Below, in pieces: positions 62,087-64,000 of a stretch of 64,000 nt of DNA; the stretch's first letter is position 1; every line of letters begins with the position of its first letter. Location of the stretch: contig JAFRBA010000228.1 in NCBI GenBank assembly GCA_017405115.1, positions 5,282 through 69,281 of the forward strand. The letters run 5' to 3'. Below the pieces are notes generated by a model that saw only the letters and a program-made list of their open reading frames with translations, ran no database searches and had not been told where the DNA came from. Origin of the DNA: Kiritimatiellia bacterium. GTDB taxonomy: Bacteria > Verrucomicrobiota > Kiritimatiellia > RFP12 > UBA1067. The translations under genes were made by a program, and so were the position numbers.

Positions 62087-62303
62087 GCCATTTACTCCTT
62101 ATCGTTTCTACATTCTCTTCTGCTATGTCCTGCGCCTTGCGCAGTTCCTGCACCTTCATGCCTTTAGACTCCAGCAACTGCACGCCCTCAGCAACATCAA
62201 ACTTCGCCTTGCCCGAACCAGACCTCACATGAACATGCATCGGCTCGTGTTCGTTAGAGTAGAAGTAGAAGTTATACCCGTCTTTATTTAATGCAGTTGG
62301 CAT
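62070..62303 (-). CDS. DUF4160 protein embedded in the rnf operon
   Basis: A 77-residue protein of the DUF4160 family. The hallmark is YNFYFYSNEHEPMHVHVRSG, followed by AKFDVAEGVQLLESKGMKVQ and a C-terminal acidic helix (AEENVETIRSKWHEYF). Function is not established; partner DUF2442 follows directly. It starts five bases after the rnfC stop and has only a weak AAGGGAA site. Both small genes lie between rnfC and rnfD without a break in spacing, so they are transcribed with rnf. The AT content is higher than in the flanking rnf genes. Confidence 0.82.
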   Translation of the reverse strand: MPTALNKDGYNFYFYSNEHEPMHVHVRSGSGKAKFDVAEGVQLLESKGMKVQELRKAQDIAEENVETIRSKWHEYFD

Positions 62304-62308
62304 TTATC

Positions 62309-63748
62309 TCATTTCCCTTTTCCCGCCGCAGCCGCGGCCTTGGCCTTTTCGGCGGCGATGCGCGCGCGGATGGAGTTCTTGGCGCGGCGGCACATCTGCG
62401 TGATGGTGCGGTATTCCGGGCAGCCGAAGCTGCACGCGCCGCACTCGATGCAGTCCATCACGTGGTACTCCTTCTCCGCCGACTGTATGTCGTCCGCCTC
62501 CACCGCCTTGGATATCTCCGCCGGGTTGAGGTTCATGGGGCACGCCCTAAGGCAGCGCCCGCAGTTGATGCACGGCCCGGAGCCGTACTGGAAGACGCGC
62601 TTCCGCGACAGGAGAAGAAGCCCGGACGTCGTCTTCGTAGTCGCTATCTCCAGGGACGGCACGGCAAAGCCCATCATCGTTCCGCCGGATATCACCTTCG
62701 CCGGCGGCTCCTTCACTCCGCCGCAGAACGCCACCAGGTCGGCGTACTTCGTGCCGCAGGGCGCGAGGATGTTCTTCGGCTCCACGACGGCGTCGCCCGA
62801 AACGGTCGTGACGCGCGAGATGAGCGGCTCGCCCTTCTCCACCGCGTCGGCAATCGCGGCGACCGTGCCCACGTTCTCCACTACGCACCCGACGTCGATC
62901 GGCAGTGCCGGCGGCTCGGGCACGACGCGCCCGACGGTCGCGAAGATCTGGTGCTTCTCGCTGCCCTGCGGATAGAGGACCGGCAGAACCACGATCTCTA
63001 CGTTGCCCTCGATGTCCGCCAGCGCCTTCTCAAGCGCGTCGATCGCCTCGGGCTTGTTGGCCTCGACGGCCACGCGCACCGCGCACTGGCCGAGGATCTT
63101 GCGCATGATCTCGATGCCGACGCGGATGCGGTCGGCGCGCTCGAGCATGACGCGGTAGTCAGCCGTGAGGTACGGCTCGCACTCCGCGCCGTTGAGGACC
63201 AGGTACTCGCAGCGCTTGCCGGGCGGCGGGTTGAGCTTCACCGACGTCGGGAACCCCGCGCCGCCCATGCCGCAGATGCCGGCCTCCTCGACGCGCTTCA
63301 AGAGGTCTTCGCGCGACGCGGCGCGCCAGTCGAGGGGCGGAAGGATTGGCGACGTGGGACACGAGACTTGAGACGAGGGGCTCTCGTCACCCTCGTCGCT
63401 CGTCTCTTGTCCCGGAATCTCCGGCTTCGCCGTTGTATCCAATATCACCGCGTCGGCCTTGCCGCCGGCGGGCCCGGGGCGCTTCTCGACAGCCTTCACC
63501 TTGCCGTCCGCCGGGGCGCGCACGCAGACGGAGATGAATCCGTTCTTCTCGCCGATGAGCTGCCCGCGCCTCACGAAGTCGCCCGCCTTGACTATGCACT
63601 TCGCAGGCGCGCCCAGGTGCTGGCTCATGGAAACGACAAGCTCCGCCGGGAGCGGAATCGACTCTATCGCCTTGCCGCGCGCAAGTTCCTTGTTGTAGTC
63701 GGGGTGTACCCCGCCCTTGAAATGAAATGACGATTTGACGGTCTTCAT
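62309..63748 (-). CDS. rnfC: Electron transport complex subunit RnfC
   Basis: The 479-residue protein has the RnfC domain order: barrel-sandwich N-terminus (HFKGGVHPDYNKELARGKAI), Rossmann-like NADH/FMN part (GICGMGGAGFPTSVKL; LNGAECEPYLTADYRVM), a SLBB-type region, and two 4Fe-4S sites, CINCGRCLRACPMN (about 394) and CIECGACSFGCPEY (about 436). The C-terminus is a short Ala/Lys tail, much shorter than in many RnfC proteins. RnfC accepts electrons and reduces NAD+. It is the first gene of the unit. The ATG at 63748 is chosen because the extended -10 ends seven bases upstream and the fold begins there; an upstream frame reaching 63805 would cross the promoter. Confidence 0.93.
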   Translation of the reverse strand: MKTVKSSFHFKGGVHPDYNKELARGKAIESIPLPAELVVSMSQHLGAPAKCIVKAGDFVRRGQLIGEKNGFISVCVRAPADGKVKAVEKRPGPAGGKADAVILDTTAKPEIPGQETSDEGDESPSSQVSCPTSPILPPLDWRAASREDLLKRVEEAGICGMGGAGFPTSVKLNPPPGKRCEYLVLNGAECEPYLTADYRVMLERADRIRVGIEIMRKILGQCAVRVAVEANKPEAIDALEKALADIEGNVEIVVLPVLYPQGSEKHQIFATVGRVVPEPPALPIDVGCVVENVGTVAAIADAVEKGEPLISRVTTVSGDAVVEPKNILAPCGTKYADLVAFCGGVKEPPAKVISGGTMMGFAVPSLEIATTKTTSGLLLLSRKRVFQYGSGPCINCGRCLRACPMNLNPAEISKAVEADDIQSAEKEYHVMDCIECGACSFGCPEYRTITQMCRRAKNSIRARIAAEKAKAAAAAGKGK

Positions 63749-63755
63749 GGGTTGT

Positions 63756-63764
63756 ATTATAGCA
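63756..63764 (-). promoter_or_regulatory. Extended -10 of the rnf operon
   Basis: Minus strand TGCTATAAT ending at 63756. The predicted start, about 63749, is next to the ATG at 63748, so the first gene should be leaderless. The full TTTGCTATAAT matches the GH2 box exactly. No convincing -35. Confidence 0.7.
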
Positions 63765-63864
63765 AATCTGCCCCTGATTGTGTGTACCGACAACGCCGAC
63801 GGCATTGGGCGGGCTCATCCACAAACCGTGTGAATGCACAATTCTCTCGCAGGGCGCTGCGTGT

Positions 63865-63992
63865 CGGTGCCGCCCGAACCTCATTTCGCGGGCGCCCCCG
63901 ACAGGATTTTGACGCTCGCGCAGAGCGCTCGCCCGTGCGCACGGGGGTCAAAATCCCGTCCGACCCGCGAAAGTGCTCTCGTGCGGCACCGC
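63865..63992. repeat. Large imperfect inverted repeat at the right edge
   Basis: Nested pairs: CGGTGCCGCCCGA (63865-63877) with TCGTGCGGCACCG (63980-63992); CATTTCGCGGG (63882) with CCCGCGAAAGTG (63964); GACAGGATTTTGAC (63900-63913) with GGTCAAAATCCCGTC (63946-63960). The centre is a GC-rich loop with a small GCTCGC...GCGCTC hairpin. No gene is seen from 63762 to 64000. It could be a structured repeat or the edge of a mobile or RNA element; it may continue past the window. Confidence 0.7.
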
Positions 63993-64000
63993 CTCTCCGC

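Noticed and set aside
63757..63951. Short minus-strand frame upstream of rnfC
   Set aside because: Lies across the promoter and the inverted repeat and has no recognisable pattern.

Overview
The window looks like a high-GC, anaerobic, gut-type Gram-negative of the Planctomycetes-Verrucomicrobia-Chlamydiae group, most like Kiritimatiellota/Verrucomicrobiota. This is inference from gene content: giant secreted LamG and autotransporter-type repeat proteins, many Tat or Sec exported glycosidases, regulators that join a sugar-binding domain to an AraC-type helix-turn-helix, Rnf redox genes and a lipid A acyltransferase. No rRNA, tRNA, CRISPR array or insertion sequence was recognised.

Layout. 1-1.7 kb: a partial membrane protein, rlmB and an ArgA-like acetyltransferase. 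1.7-2.5 kb: non-coding palindromic DNA. 2.5-5.2 kb: a GH2 glycosidase, then a decayed transporter remnant. 5.7-25.1 kb: one six-gene minus-strand unit of about 19 kb, with a promoter near 25.1 kb and a hairpin terminator at 5.7 kb. It encodes two surface repeat proteins, three paralogous giant glycosidase-like proteins and a LamG/glycosidase-like/endonuclease-phosphatase fusion. 25.3-28 kb: an SGNH esterase, a GH20-like protein and a VapBC module. 28-41 kb: Tat or Sec exported enzymes (a large unknown, a metallo-beta-lactamase fold, an EEP phosphatase, GH3) plus two more surface repeat proteins. 41-42.6 kb: a rhamnose mutarotase remnant and the first XylR-like regulator. 42.5-44.5 kb: an NCS1-type permease with a structured upstream region. 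44.5-50.9 kb: small protein, esterase, GH16, GH109, and the divergent second XylR-like regulator. 51-64 kb: HrpA helicase, a tandem GT2 glycosyltransferase, a GH20-CE15 fusion, LpxL-like acyltransferase, and rnfC-DUF4160-DUF2442-rnfD-rnfG, ending in a large inverted repeat.

Together the genes describe a polysaccharide or glycoprotein degrader. Surface repeat proteins probably bind or display, exported GH2/3/16/20/109, CE15 and other esterases cut and deacylate, and two XylR-type regulators sense released sugars. Several promoters are sigma70-like with an extended -10 (TGNTATAAT) lying 6-9 bases before the start codon. This implies leaderless mRNAs for both regulators, HrpA, GH2, RnfC and the acetyltransferase, while operon-internal genes use Shine-Dalgarno sites or ATGA overlaps.

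Most notable: a shared C-terminal tail (hydrophobic run ending M-x-x-I/K-x-R) on four surface proteins, cut off in one of them by an in-frame TGA; a DUF4160-DUF2442 pair embedded in an rnf operon that lacks rnfE/A/B here; and the GH20-CE15 and LamG-GH-EEP fusions.
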